Positions 17,184 to 27,815 are shown, numbered from the stretch's first letter. The stretch is DNA of 64,000 nt from Ilyobacter polytropus DSM 2926 (GCF_000165505.1 NC_014632.1:1798001-1862000), one strand, 5' to 3'. Numbers and translations are program-made. The notes: generated by a model from the sequence alone, not told the origin.

Positions 17184-17233
17184 AGTCGGACCGCTTTTTT
17201 AACAATTCGTTAAAAATTCAGTCTGACTTTTTT
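17184..17233 (+). terminator. Two-part terminator hairpin after DUF3870 gene
   Basis: Outer arms AGTCGGAC (17184-17191) and GTCTGACT (17221-17228) flank a perfect inner stem TTTTTAAC/GTTAAAAA (17196-17203, 17209-17216). A T-run follows. Confidence 0.75.
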
Positions 17234-17274
17234 ATTTTATTTCGAATTTTTAGTAAATTACTGACTTTATCCAA

Positions 17275-17670
17275 AGTTCCGTTACTTTTCCTTGATGAAA
17301 AGTAACCAAAAATCAAGGCCTGTGAAAAATAAGCTAAATAACCTTGAAAATCCAAGAAAAACTCGAAACTCGCTTTGCTCAGACAGTCGATTTTTTCTAA
17401 GGATTTCACTGCGGTTATTCTTAACGCTTATTTTATCAATGGCCAAAAGAATTTCAAAAGATTTAAAAAAATTATTTAAAGATTTTAATTCCCCCCTTTA
17501 AAAAATACCGTTAAGAAATCATCTTGTGAAATCCACTTTCATTGAAATAAGGAGGTTTACCGACTATATTTCAATAGAAAGTTAGTTCAGAAGTGATTTT
17601 AGGTATTTTTTTGGGGTGCCTTTTCTTTGGTTACTTTCTTTGGGCAAGCAAAGAAAGTAACACAGCCTTT
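17275..17670. repeat. Non-coding repeat-like element with two hairpin ends
   Basis: A 670-bp gene-free stretch (17130-17800). It holds a perfect 10-bp hairpin GTTACTTTTC/GAAAAGTAAC (17281-17306) near its left side and a perfect 13-bp hairpin GTTACTTTCTTTG/CAAAGAAAGTAAC (17630-17661) on the right. The GTTACTTT core occurs in both. Between them is sequence with CTCGAAACTCGCTTTGCTCA, a type of phrase I recall from intergenic repeats in several phyla. Short ORFs here lack ribosome-binding sites. Probably a dispersed non-autonomous element. Confidence 0.5.
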
Positions 17671-17800
17671 CGGAGAAATTCAATAATTTAATTAAAAATC
17701 AAAAAAAAGGAGCTCCTCAAAGGATAATAATTCTAAAAATCCCCTGGGAAACTCATCTCAAATTTCAATATAAAAATTTTCTATGTTTAAAAAATAAAAT

Positions 17801-18823
17801 TTATAAATTTACCTTTTCTATCCAACCTTCAGGAGCTTCGACATCTCCAGTTTGTATTCCTGTAAGAGTGTTATATAATTTCTTTGTAACCTCTCCAACT
17901 TCAGTTTCACTGTAGAAAACATGTTTTTTCCCTTTGTGACTTACTGCTCCGATAGGAGATATAACTGCTGCCGTTCCACATGCACCGGCTTCGATAAACT
18001 CATCTATACTGTCTATAGGTACATCTCTTTGCTCTACCTTCATTCCCATATAATTTTCTGCAATGTATACCAATGATTTTCTTGTAATACTTTGTAAAAT
18101 AGAAGGTGACTTCGGTGTTACAAAAACATTGTCCTTTGTAATCCCAAAGAAATTAGCTGCCCCAACCTCTTCAATTTTTGTATGTGTGGCAGGATCTAGA
18201 TATATACAGTCAGCATACCCCTTTTTTACTGCTTCCTCATGTGGCATCAAACTTCCTGCGTAATTCCCTCCGACTTTTACAGAACCTGTTCCCATAGGAG
18301 CAGCTCTGTCATATTCTGTAGTTATGAAATTAACCGGACTCATTCCACCTTTGAAATAAGGTCCCACTGGCATTACAAAAATTCCGAATATATATTCCTT
18401 AGCAGGAGAAACCCCTATATTGTCACCTACACCTATAATATAAGGTCTTATATAAAGTGTGGCTCCGCTTCCATATGGAGGAACAAATCTTTCATTTGCC
18501 TTTACCACTCTCTTACATGACTCTATAAAAAATTCTTCTGGTATTGTAGGCATAAGAATTCTTTCACAGCTTATATTCATTCTTTTTGAGTTTTCATCAG
18601 GTCTAAACATGCATATTTCCCCATTTTTATGCCTGTAAGCCTTTAGTCCCTCAAAACACTGCTGTCCATAATGAAGACATGGAGAAGCCTGACTTATAGT
18701 TATCTTATCATCTGTTACAAGATTTCCATCATCCCATTTCCCGTCCTTGTAGTAAGCTACAAAACTATAGTCTGCCTTGATATAGCTAAACCCCAATTCT
18801 TTCCAGTCAATCTCTTTATTCAT
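17801..18823 (-). CDS. ilvE: Branched-chain amino acid aminotransferase
   Basis: PLP fold-type IV enzyme that interconverts Leu, Ile and Val with their 2-oxoacids using glutamate/2-oxoglutarate. The 340 residues match the long bacterial/eukaryotic-type BCAT. Visible are CLHYGQQCFEGLKAYR (49-64), the PLP lysine in SVKVGGNYAGSL, and GACGTAAVISPIG toward the end. A GGGGGG site precedes the ATG. It is divergent from the glutamate dehydrogenase gene, which recycles the amino-group carrier. The pair can serve amino-acid catabolism or synthesis. Confidence 0.95.
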   Translation of the reverse strand: MNKEIDWKELGFSYIKADYSFVAYYKDGKWDDGNLVTDDKITISQASPCLHYGQQCFEGLKAYRHKNGEICMFRPDENSKRMNISCERILMPTIPEEFFIESCKRVVKANERFVPPYGSGATLYIRPYIIGVGDNIGVSPAKEYIFGIFVMPVGPYFKGGMSPVNFITTEYDRAAPMGTGSVKVGGNYAGSLMPHEEAVKKGYADCIYLDPATHTKIEEVGAANFFGITKDNVFVTPKSPSILQSITRKSLVYIAENYMGMKVEQRDVPIDSIDEFIEAGACGTAAVISPIGAVSHKGKKHVFYSETEVGEVTKKLYNTLTGIQTGDVEAPEGWIEKVNL

Positions 18824-18862
18824 TGAAAATCCCCCCTGTTTAGTTTAACAAATCAAATATAA

Positions 18863-18890
18863 ATTATACTATAATATGCTTCTTTGTCAA
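18863..18890 (-). promoter_or_regulatory. Promoter of ilvE
   Basis: Minus-strand TTGACA (18890-18885), 16-bp spacer, TATAAT (18868-18863). Confidence 0.7.
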
Positions 18891-18930
18891 ATTAATCAAC
18901 ATAATTTTTTCAACAATAAAAAAAGATAAA

Positions 18931-18939
18931 TGCTATAAT
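18931..18939 (+). promoter_or_regulatory. Extended -10 promoter of gdhA
   Basis: TGC-TATAAT (18931-18939) is an extended -10 element with no good -35 box. It lies about 80 bp before the start codon. Confidence 0.5.
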
Positions 18940-18996
18940 CTCTAATATATAATTTGGATAAAAAAATAAAACAGCTTCAAACCTGATTATTTCTAG

Positions 18997-20360
<1,364 letters not shown>

Positions 20361-20361
<1 letters not shown>

Positions 20362-20386
20362 AAAAACTCCCACAAGGGAGTTTTTT
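20361..20386. terminator. Bidirectional terminator, gdhA / thioredoxin
   Basis: AAAAAACTCCC, 4-nt loop, GGGAGTTTTTT. It serves gdhA on plus and the first thioredoxin gene on minus. A near-identical hairpin follows the second thioredoxin gene. Confidence 0.9.
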
Positions 20387-20700
20387 TAATATGCTTCAAG
20401 TTTTTCTCTGAGATCATCCTTATGCATGAAACCAGTCAGTTGATCTATTTTATGGCCATCTTTAAATACCAGCATTGCCGGTATACTCCTAATACCATAT
20501 TCAGATGCAATAGCCGGATATTCATCTACGTTTACCTTACATATTTTAGCATGAACTTCGTCTGATAGCTCATCAAAAAATGGTTCCATCATCTCACACG
20601 GACCACACCATGGGGCCCAAAAATCCACTAATACTACCCCTTTTCCTTCTAGTGCCTCTTTTTTAAAGGCAGCTTCATTTAGTTCTATAGCCTTACCCAT
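20386..20700 (-). CDS. trxA: Thioredoxin (copy 1)
   Basis: A 104-residue thiol-disulfide reductase with the active site WAPWCGPC (29-36) and the cis-proline region RSIPAML. The start MGKAIELNEAAF follows AGGTGG. It lies just downstream of a second thioredoxin of equal length and strong similarity, with an intervening terminator. A tandem duplication is clear. Substitutions near the active site (CEMMEPFFDEL against CKMLGPILEEL in the other copy) suggest different partners. Confidence 0.95.
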   Translation of the reverse strand: MGKAIELNEAAFKKEALEGKGVVLVDFWAPWCGPCEMMEPFFDELSDEVHAKICKVNVDEYPAIASEYGIRSIPAMLVFKDGHKIDQLTGFMHKDDLREKLEAY

Positions 20701-20730
20701 AATTTATCCACCTACTCAAATTTATATATT

Positions 20731-20755
20731 AAAAAACTCCCTAAGGGAGTTTTTT
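20731..20755 (-). terminator. Terminator between the two thioredoxin genes
   Basis: AAAAAACTCCC, 3-nt loop, GGGAGTTTTTT; nearly the same as the hairpin at 20361-20386, so it was duplicated with the gene. Confidence 0.85.
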
Positions 20756-21069
20756 TAATATGATTCTAATTTTTCTTTAAGAGCAGGCTTTTGCATAAGA
20801 CCTACTAATTGATCTACTTTTTTTCCATCTTTAAATACTATCATTGTAGGTATGCTTCTGATTCCGTATTCAGCTGCAAGACCTGAATACTCATCAACAT
20901 TCACCTTACATATATTGGCTGTAACTTCTTCTGAAAGTTCCTCTAAAATTGGTCCCAGCATTTTACAAGGTCCACACCAAGATGCCCAGAAGTCTACTAA
21001 TACGACTCCCTTTCCTTCTAGTACTTCTGTTTTAAATGTAGCTTCGTCTAACTGGATAACTTTACTCAT
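20755..21069 (-). CDS. trxA: Thioredoxin (copy 2)
   Basis: A 104-residue thioredoxin starting MSKVIQLDEATF with active site WASWCGPC and RSIPTMIVFKDGKK. The start at 21069 follows AGGAGGAA; the in-frame upstream codon at 21087 lies before that site. It has its own promoter (21122-21150). Its WCGPCKML active site is the more canonical of the two, so this is probably the general thioredoxin. Confidence 0.95.
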   Translation of the reverse strand: MSKVIQLDEATFKTEVLEGKGVVLVDFWASWCGPCKMLGPILEELSEEVTANICKVNVDEYSGLAAEYGIRSIPTMIVFKDGKKVDQLVGLMQKPALKEKLESY

Positions 21070-21121
21070 TGTTATTCCTCCTATCAATCAAATTACTACT
21101 TTGAAAACATTATATTCTCAT

Positions 21122-21150
21122 AATGTATCATCCACTGAAACTTTTGTCAA
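21122..21150 (-). promoter_or_regulatory. Promoter of the thioredoxin pair
   Basis: Minus-strand TTGACA (21150-21145), 17 bp, TACATT (21127-21122). Confidence 0.6.
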
Positions 21151-21236
21151 TCAATTCTACACTCATAATTCCTTTTAACTTTATATTAAATTAACCTTAT
21201 TTTTCCTCTAAAAAACTTTGAAATATAAAGTTAATT

Positions 21237-21265
21237 ATTGAATTTTTTTATAAGTTCCTGTATAA
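21237..21265 (+). promoter_or_regulatory. Promoter of tcdA-flavodoxin unit
   Basis: TTGAAT (21237-21242), 17 bp, TATAAT (21260-21265). Confidence 0.7.
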
Positions 21266-21308
21266 TCTTTATTAAAAAGATAAATAATTATTTATTATAG
21301 GTGGTTAT

Positions 21309-22013
21309 ATGCAGTTTCAAAGATTAGAACTTTTAATAGGAAAAGAAAAAATAGAAAAACTGAAAAATTCTCACGTTATTATTTTTGGTCTGGGAGGAGT
21401 AGGTGGATTCACTGTTGAGGCCCTTGTTAGAGCAGGTATAGGGGAGATCTCAGTGGTGGATTTCGATTCTGTAGACATCACAAATCTAAACCGTCAGATT
21501 ATCGCAACTCATGAAAGTATCGGAAGAAAAAAAGCAGATTTGATAAAAGAAAGGGCTCTTTCAATAAACCCAAATGTGAAAATCAATTCATACATAGAAA
21601 AATTTTCCAAAGATACAGAAGAGATGTTTTTTCAAAACAAAGACTATGATTATGCCATAGATGCCATCGACTTGGTGTCATGCAAACTTGATCTTATAGA
21701 GATATGCAAGAAAAAAAATATACCTGTGGTCTCTTCTATGGGAACTGGAAACAAATTAAATCCAACGATGCTGGAAGTAGCGGATATTTCCAAAACATCT
21801 GTTTGTCCCCTTGCAAAGGTTATGAGAAAAGAACTGAAAAAAAGACGTATTGGTAAAGTAAAGGTTATCTTTTCAAAAGAGGTCCCAAAAAAGCCTTTAA
21901 ACGACCAAAACAGCAGAGAAAAAAAAATCAATGTTGGCAGTGCCTCTTTTGTCCCTTCTGTGGCAGGACTTATAATTGCCTCTGAAGTTACAAAGGATCT
22001 CTGCAGAATTTAA
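21309..22013 (+). CDS. tcdA: tRNA threonylcarbamoyladenosine dehydratase (TcdA/CsdL type)
   Basis: An E1-like ThiF/MoeB-superfamily protein of 234 residues. The nucleotide-binding FGLGGVGGFTVEALVRAG (26-43), DFDSVDITNLNRQ and the AIDAIDLVSCKL stretch are all TcdA-like. The C-terminal NVGSASFVPSVAGLIIA is also typical. TcdA adenylates and cyclises t6A37 to ct6A in tRNAs for ANN codons. A flavodoxin gene follows 21 bp later, probably in the same mRNA. A ThiF/MoeB role is less likely without thi or moa genes around. Confidence 0.85.
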   Translation: MQFQRLELLIGKEKIEKLKNSHVIIFGLGGVGGFTVEALVRAGIGEISVVDFDSVDITNLNRQIIATHESIGRKKADLIKERALSINPNVKINSYIEKFSKDTEEMFFQNKDYDYAIDAIDLVSCKLDLIEICKKKNIPVVSSMGTGNKLNPTMLEVADISKTSVCPLAKVMRKELKKRRIGKVKVIFSKEVPKKPLNDQNSREKKINVGSASFVPSVAGLIIASEVTKDLCRI

Positions 22014-22034
22014 TCCATAAAAAAGGAGAATTTT

Positions 22035-22535
22035 ATGAAAAAAATAGGTCTATATTACGGATCCACTTCTGGAAAAACAGTAGGTGTGGTAGATGAGATA
22101 GAATTTAATCTAGGAGAACTTGCAGATGTACACAATGTAGTCGATGGAATCTCTGATCTTTCTAAGTACGAGAACCTTATTTTAGCTGTCCCCTCTTACG
22201 GAGTAGGGGAACTGCAGGATGACTGGGTAAAAGTCTTTGAAGAATTTAAATCGGTTGATTTTACTGGAAAAACAGTTGCCCTTGTGGGAATAGGAAACCA
22301 GACCACCTTTGGTGAAACTTTTGTAGGTGCTATAAAAATACTCTATGATACAGTTATTGAAAATGGCGGTAAAATAGTTGGTTTTACTTCAACAGATGGG
22401 TACTTCTTTAAAGAGTGTGAAGCTCTGGTAGACGGAAAGTTTATGGGCTTGGTTTTAGATGAAGAAAATCAAGATGACTTGACTCCAGACAGGATATATG
22501 ACTGGTTAGAAGATATAAAACCATTGTTTAATTAA
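22035..22535 (+). CDS. fldA: Flavodoxin
   Basis: A 166-residue FMN electron carrier. The phosphate-binding loop YGSTSGKT is at residues 8-15, and VPSYGVGELQDDW and VGIGNQTTFGETF match the flavin-contacting loops of long-chain flavodoxins. AAGGAG precedes the ATG. In anaerobes it replaces ferredoxin under iron shortage and feeds radical-SAM and other reductive enzymes. It ends in a clear terminator. Confidence 0.93.
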   Translation: MKKIGLYYGSTSGKTVGVVDEIEFNLGELADVHNVVDGISDLSKYENLILAVPSYGVGELQDDWVKVFEEFKSVDFTGKTVALVGIGNQTTFGETFVGAIKILYDTVIENGGKIVGFTSTDGYFFKECEALVDGKFMGLVLDEENQDDLTPDRIYDWLEDIKPLFN

Positions 22536-22557
22536 GGAGCTGATGCTCCTTTTTTTA
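22535..22557 (+). terminator. Terminator after flavodoxin gene
   Basis: AGGAGC, TGAT loop, GCTCCT, then seven Ts. Confidence 0.9.
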
Positions 22558-22734
22558 TTTCAGAAAAACCACTTATGGCAAGCTTTTTCCTGATATTACG
22601 TTTTTCATAAAAATAATCCGTTCATAAGTTTTAGAATATAGTCACAGGATATTTTAAAAATAGTGGTAAAATTAAATAATGGAATGAAAAATTTATAATT
22701 AAAATATGATCACCAAACTTATTTCGTTGAACTT

Positions 22735-22763
22735 TTGACAAAGATGACTCTTTAAGATAATAT
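22735..22763 (+). promoter_or_regulatory. Promoter of recG operon
   Basis: TTGACA (22735-22740), 17 bp, TAATAT (22758-22763). The rest of the 250-bp gap before recG shows nothing else I can name. Confidence 0.65.
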
Positions 22764-22802
22764 CTATTTAATATATGTATAAACCTTTGATTGGCGGTGG
22801 AT

Positions 22803-24857
22803 ATGGAAAGATACGACAGAGTTTTTGAACCCTTGGGCAACTTTGAACTCAAGGGTATTACAGATAAAAGCATAGAAAAACTAAAAAATCTTGGGATAGT
22901 TACCTTATACGACCTTTTTTACTATTTCCCCAGAAATTACGAAGACAGAACTAATTTTAAAAGTATTAATCAACTAAAAGAGGGAGAGTACGCCGTTATA
23001 AAAGGTAAACTCTTTGGTATAGAAACTTTGAGAACAAGAACCAGAAAAACCATGATAAAGGCAAAAGTCTCTGACGGAACAGGTTTTGTAGAACTTGTGT
23101 GGTTTCAGATGCCTTATTTGAAAAAATCCCTAAAAATGGGAGACGAATATATATTTATCGGAAATGTGAAAAGAGGATACAATTATCAGATGACTAACCC
23201 TGAATACAGAAAATATGCTGAAAGTAAGGGGGTTAGCAAGGAAATCCTGCCTATATATAGCTCCAACAAAGACTTCAACCAAAGATCCCTCAGAAAAATA
23301 GTAAAAACAGCTCTTGATTCTTATACTGAACTTTTCCAGGAAAACATTCCAGAGGAGATATTAAAAAAATACAGTATAGCAGACCGAAAAAAGGCTTTGA
23401 AGGATATACATTTTCCCAAAAACACAAGAGATATAGAGGAAGCTAAGAGACGTTTTGCTATAGAGGAACTCTTAATTTTAGAAACTGGAATTTTAGAAAA
23501 AAGATTTGCAATAGATTCAATGAATAATGAGATGTACGTTTTAGAAGACAATAAAAATCTCGTAAAAAAATTCCTAGGAAACCTGGGTTACAGCCTTACA
23601 AAGGCACAAAAGAGAGTCGTTACAGAGATTTATAAAGAGCTAAATAACGGAAAAATTATAAACCGATTGCTTCAGGGAGATGTGGGAAGCGGAAAGACCA
23701 TTGTGGCAGTGATAATGCTCCTATATATGATAGAAAACTCCTATCAGGGTGTTTTTATGGCTCCTACAGAGATACTGGCCACCCAGCACTATCTTTCCAT
23801 AGCAGATACCCTCCTCGAGCTAGGGATAAGGGTAGAGCTACTCACAGGAAGTGTAAAAGGCAGGAAAAAAGATGCCATTCTAGAAGATATTAAGAACGGT
23901 AAAATAGATCTTATTGTAGGGACTCACTCCCTTATAGAGGACAACGTGGAATTTCACAAACTCGGATTAATCGTTATAGACGAACAGCATAGATTCGGAG
24001 TAATTCAGCGAAAAAAACTCCGGGAAAAGGGAGTCATTGCAAACCTTATTGTAATGAGTGCAACCCCTATACCACGTTCTTTAGCCCTTAGCATCTACGG
24101 GGATTTAGATGTATCCATTATAGATGAGATGCCTCCAGGAAGGACTCCTGTAAAAACCAAATGGATAAATAGCAGCAGTGATGCAGAAAAGGCCTACTCT
24201 TTTATCCAGAAAAAACTAACGGAGGGAAGGCAGGCTTACTTTGTTGCCCCCCTTATAGAGGAGAGTGAAAAACTCAGCTTCAAATCGGTCCAAGAACTGT
24301 TTAAAGAGGTTACAAGAAGGTTTCCCCAGTGCAGGGCAGGTCTCCTCCACGGAAGGATGAAAAACAGCGAAAAGGACGAAATAATGCATTTTTTTAAAAA
24401 TCACAAACTGGACATTCTGGTTGCTACTACAGTTATAGAGGTGGGAATAAACGTCCCCAATGCCTCTATAATGGTCATAAACAACACCGAAAGATTCGGT
24501 CTGTCTGCCCTTCACCAGCTGAGGGGAAGAGTGGGGAGAGGAATACATCCCTCCTACTGCTTTCTTTTTTCTGAGACAGACAATGACGTCTCAAAATCAA
24601 GGCTTATGATTATGGAGTCTACAACTGACGGATTCAAAATAGCTGAAGAGGACCTTCGCCTTAGAAAGCCAGGTGAAATCTTCGGTATAAGGCAAAGTGG
24701 TTTCAGCGACCTTAAGTTTATAGATATAATACATGATGTGAAAACAATTAAAATGGTCAGGGATATTGCCTATGAATATCTGAGAAAAAACAGCGGAAAG
24801 ATAAAAAACACCCATCTCAGAATTGATATAGACAACAAGTTTCTAGAGAATCTTTAA
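22803..24857 (+). CDS. recG: ATP-dependent DNA helicase RecG
   Basis: Remodels stalled replication forks and Holliday junctions. The protein of about 684 residues has the wedge/OB domain at the N-terminus (GEYAVIKGKLFGIETLR), Walker A GDVGSGKT, DEQHRFG as the DExH box, SATPIPRSLA (motif III), and VIEVGINVPNASIM with QLRGRVGRG (motifs V-VI). I start at the ATG at 22803; the earlier in-frame TTG and GTG codons lie within the weak GGCGGTGG site. pilT follows at 15 bp. Confidence 0.95.
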   Translation: MERYDRVFEPLGNFELKGITDKSIEKLKNLGIVTLYDLFYYFPRNYEDRTNFKSINQLKEGEYAVIKGKLFGIETLRTRTRKTMIKAKVSDGTGFVELVWFQMPYLKKSLKMGDEYIFIGNVKRGYNYQMTNPEYRKYAESKGVSKEILPIYSSNKDFNQRSLRKIVKTALDSYTELFQENIPEEILKKYSIADRKKALKDIHFPKNTRDIEEAKRRFAIEELLILETGILEKRFAIDSMNNEMYVLEDNKNLVKKFLGNLGYSLTKAQKRVVTEIYKELNNGKIINRLLQGDVGSGKTIVAVIMLLYMIENSYQGVFMAPTEILATQHYLSIADTLLELGIRVELLTGSVKGRKKDAILEDIKNGKIDLIVGTHSLIEDNVEFHKLGLIVIDEQHRFGVIQRKKLREKGVIANLIVMSATPIPRSLALSIYGDLDVSIIDEMPPGRTPVKTKWINSSSDAEKAYSFIQKKLTEGRQAYFVAPLIEESEKLSFKSVQELFKEVTRRFPQCRAGLLHGRMKNSEKDEIMHFFKNHKLDILVATTVIEVGINVPNASIMVINNTERFGLSALHQLRGRVGRGIHPSYCFLFSETDNDVSKSRLMIMESTTDGFKIAEEDLRLRKPGEIFGIRQSGFSDLKFIDIIHDVKTIKMVRDIAYEYLRKNSGKIKNTHLRIDIDNKFLENL

Positions 24858-24872
24858 TTATTGGAGGTAGCT

Positions 24873-25982
24873 ATGAAAATACAGATGTATACGCAAAAAC
24901 TCGTAGATTTAAAAGGATCCGATCTTCACCTTAAAGTAGGAATCAGACCTGTAGTCAGAGTAAATGGTGAGCTGTTTTATCTCGAAGGAGAAACTATAAC
25001 AAAAGATTATATGGAAGAGTTGATAACTCCCCTCATGAACCCAAAGAGGGAAAAAGAACTAAAAGAGGAGCTTACCACTGACTTTGCCTATGCAGTTCCA
25101 GGTCTTGCCAGATTCAGGGTAAATCTTTCCTACCAGAGAGGATCATATATGATGGTAATGAGAATGATAAATAATGATTCTCCTGATATCGATGAACTCA
25201 ATCTTCCAGCTTCTCTAAAGGATATCGTCGATACGAAAAATGGTCTTGTTCTGGTAACAGGAGCCACAGGAAGTGGTAAGTCTACTACTGTTGCGGCTAT
25301 GATAAACTTTATCAACAGCCACTATACCAAAAACATAATAACAATAGAAGACCCTATAGAATACCTTTTTAAAGATCAAAGCTGTATTGTGGCACAAAAA
25401 GAGATCGGTTCAGACGTGGTATCCTTCGAATCTGCCCTAAAGTACGTATTGAGACAGGACCCAGACGTGATCTTTTTAGGGGAGCTTAGAGACAGGGAGA
25501 CTATGGAAGCTGCCATAAAGGCATCTGAGACAGGACACCTTGTTATATCTACCCTTCATACAATAAATGCATATCAGACAATCTCTAGAATAATAGATTT
25601 CTTCCCAGAAGAGAGACATAAGCAGATCAGATATCAACTTTCTGAAAATATAAGAGGTATAATCTCTCAGAGACTGGTTCCTACTGTAGATGACAAAAGA
25701 AGAGCCGCCAATGAAGTTATGATAAACTCTCCTACCATAAGAGAGCTCATCTTAACAAGTGAAGGAACTGCTCAAATACCAAAGTATATTGCCGACGGAA
25801 AAGACAGTAACGGAATGCAGACTTTTGATCAGTCTCTTATTGACTTATATAATGAAGGGGTAATCACATATGATACTGCCCTAAAATTTGCAACAGTTAA
25901 GAAGGATATCGAGCTTCTGAGAAGAGGTGTGAGCTTTTCTTCCATGGCAGATATGTTCAATGAAATGGTTGAAGAAAACTAA
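24873..25982 (+). CDS. pilT: PilT/PilU-family type IV pilus retraction ATPase
   Basis: A 369-residue hexameric secretion ATPase. The N-domain starts LVDLKGSDLHLKVGIRPVVRVNG, followed by Walker A GATGSGKST, the Asp box, Walker B VIFLGELRDRETMEAAI and the His box GHLVISTLHT. These fit PilT-type retraction motors better than PilB. The ATG at 24873 follows GGAGG. There are no pilin, PilB or PilC genes in the window, so its partners must lie elsewhere. It sits between recG and proS and is probably co-transcribed with recG. Confidence 0.9.
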   Translation: MKIQMYTQKLVDLKGSDLHLKVGIRPVVRVNGELFYLEGETITKDYMEELITPLMNPKREKELKEELTTDFAYAVPGLARFRVNLSYQRGSYMMVMRMINNDSPDIDELNLPASLKDIVDTKNGLVLVTGATGSGKSTTVAAMINFINSHYTKNIITIEDPIEYLFKDQSCIVAQKEIGSDVVSFESALKYVLRQDPDVIFLGELRDRETMEAAIKASETGHLVISTLHTINAYQTISRIIDFFPEERHKQIRYQLSENIRGIISQRLVPTVDDKRRAANEVMINSPTIRELILTSEGTAQIPKYIADGKDSNGMQTFDQSLIDLYNEGVITYDTALKFATVKKDIELLRRGVSFSSMADMFNEMVEEN

Positions 25983-26061
25983 AAAATATAGTATACTGGC
26001 TAGGTTAAACTAAGGATTTATAAAGTTTTCACATACATAATATAGAAACGGAGGGAAGGGA

Positions 26062-27774
26062 ATGAAATTTAGCAATCTTTACGTAAAGACGCTAAAAGAG
26101 ACCCCTAAAGATGCAGAGGTAATCAGTCACAAACTAATGCTCAGAGCAGGAATGATAAAAAAACTAGCCAGTGGTGTTTATACTTACCTACCTTTAGGAT
26201 ATAAAGCGCTTAGAAAAGTTGAAAAAATCGTAAGAGAAGAGATGGAAAGAGCCGGGTCTCAGGAGATATTCATGCCGGTACTTCAGCCATCTGAAATATG
26301 GCAGGAGTCAGGAAGATGGGACACTATGGGTCCTGAAATGATGAGAATAAAAGACAGACATGACAGAGAGTTTGTCTTAGGACCGACTCATGAAGAGGTT
26401 ATAACCGATATCGTAAGAAATGATATCTCTTCATATAAGTCCCTTCCTATGAACTTATATCAGATACAAACAAAATTCAGAGATGAAAGAAGACCTAGAT
26501 TTGGTCTTATGAGAAGTAGAGAGTTTCTGATGAAAGATGCCTATTCTTTCCACGCATCTGAAGAGTGTCTTGATAATGAATTTGAAAATATGAAGGCAGC
26601 TTATACTAGAATATTTGAAAGATGCGGACTAAAATTTAGGTCTGTAGAAGCAGATTCAGGTGCTATCGGTGGATCTGGTTCTCAGGAATTCCATGTTCTT
26701 GCAGAATCTGGTGAAGATGAGATAATCTACTGTGACTCATGTGGATATGCTGCAAACCTTGAAAAAGCTGAAAGTGTAGCTTTTATTCCTGAATATGAGA
26801 AGGAATTACTGCAGGCAGAGCTTTTGGATACTCCAAACATCTCAAAAATAGAAGATATAGCAGAGCATCTCGGGATTGAGACATCTCAGACTGTAAAGGC
26901 TATAATGTTTAAAGATATAGGTTCTGAAAAGGTGTATATGGTTCTTATGAGAGGGGACTATGAAATAAATGAAGTTAAGCTGAAAAACCTTCTTAATGCA
27001 AGTGAATTGCTTATGCTTACAGATTCTGAACTTGAAGATCTCAATCTGAAAAAAGGGTACATGGGACCATATAATTTAGATGCTGATAATATTTTTCTCG
27101 TTGCTGATGAGACTGTACTTAAGATAGTTAATCACACAGCTGGCGGAAACAAAATGGACACCCACTACATCAACGTAAACTACGGAAGAGATTACGAGGC
27201 TGATATCATAGGAGATATCAGAACTGTAAAAAAAGATGAGGGATGTCCTAGATGTTCCGGTACTTTAAGCAGTGCTAGAGGTATCGAAACTGGACACGTA
27301 TTCAAGCTAGGGACAAAATACTCAGAATCTATGAAAGCAACTTTCCTTGATGTAAATGGAAAAAGCAATGTAATGATGATGGGTTGCTATGGTATAGGGG
27401 TCTCTAGGACAACTGCAGCTGCCATAGAACAAAACTACGACGAAAACGGAATAATCTGGCCATCGGCAATAGCTCCGTATGTTGTAGATGTAGTTCCTGC
27501 AAACATGAAAAACAAAGATCAGGTCGCTCTTGGAGAAAAAATCTATACCGAACTTCTAGAAGCTGGAATAGACACAGTGTTAGACGATAGAAATGAAAGA
27601 CCCGGGTTTAAATTTAAAGATGCAGACCTTATAGGATTCCCTTTCAAAGTTGTTTCTGGAAAACAGGCCGCAGAAGGTATAATAGAGATTAAAATAAGAA
27701 AAACCGGTGAAACTTTAGATGTTAAATCAGAAGAAGTTGTAACTACAATAAAAGAGCTTATGAAAAAATATTAA
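26062..27774 (+). CDS. proS: Prolyl-tRNA synthetase
   Basis: Charges tRNA-Pro. At 570 residues it is the bacterial type with the editing (INS) insertion between class II motifs 2 and 3. Visible are the N-terminal RAGMIKKLASGVYTYLPLG, TKFRDERRPRFGLMRSREFLMKDAYSFH (motif 2), and MGCYGIGVSRTTAA (motif 3). GGAGGGAAGG precedes the ATG. The upstream gap of 79 bp holds no leader peptide or hairpin like that of thrS, so proS seems not to be attenuated. Confidence 0.97.
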   Translation: MKFSNLYVKTLKETPKDAEVISHKLMLRAGMIKKLASGVYTYLPLGYKALRKVEKIVREEMERAGSQEIFMPVLQPSEIWQESGRWDTMGPEMMRIKDRHDREFVLGPTHEEVITDIVRNDISSYKSLPMNLYQIQTKFRDERRPRFGLMRSREFLMKDAYSFHASEECLDNEFENMKAAYTRIFERCGLKFRSVEADSGAIGGSGSQEFHVLAESGEDEIIYCDSCGYAANLEKAESVAFIPEYEKELLQAELLDTPNISKIEDIAEHLGIETSQTVKAIMFKDIGSEKVYMVLMRGDYEINEVKLKNLLNASELLMLTDSELEDLNLKKGYMGPYNLDADNIFLVADETVLKIVNHTAGGNKMDTHYINVNYGRDYEADIIGDIRTVKKDEGCPRCSGTLSSARGIETGHVFKLGTKYSESMKATFLDVNGKSNVMMMGCYGIGVSRTTAAAIEQNYDENGIIWPSAIAPYVVDVVPANMKNKDQVALGEKIYTELLEAGIDTVLDDRNERPGFKFKDADLIGFPFKVVSGKQAAEGIIEIKIRKTGETLDVKSEEVVTTIKELMKKY

Positions 27775-27787
27775 TATATAAAAACAT

Positions 27788-27815
27788 GAGACGGTCTTAA
27801 ACCGTCTCTTTTTTT
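27788..27815 (+). terminator. Terminator after proS
   Basis: GAGACGGT, CTTAA loop, ACCGTCTC, then seven Ts. Confidence 0.95.

Noticed and set aside
17218-17501. Two short overlapping ORFs in the 17.2-17.5 kb gap
   Set aside because: They cross the terminator and hairpin repeats, and have no start signals; treated as non-coding repeat.
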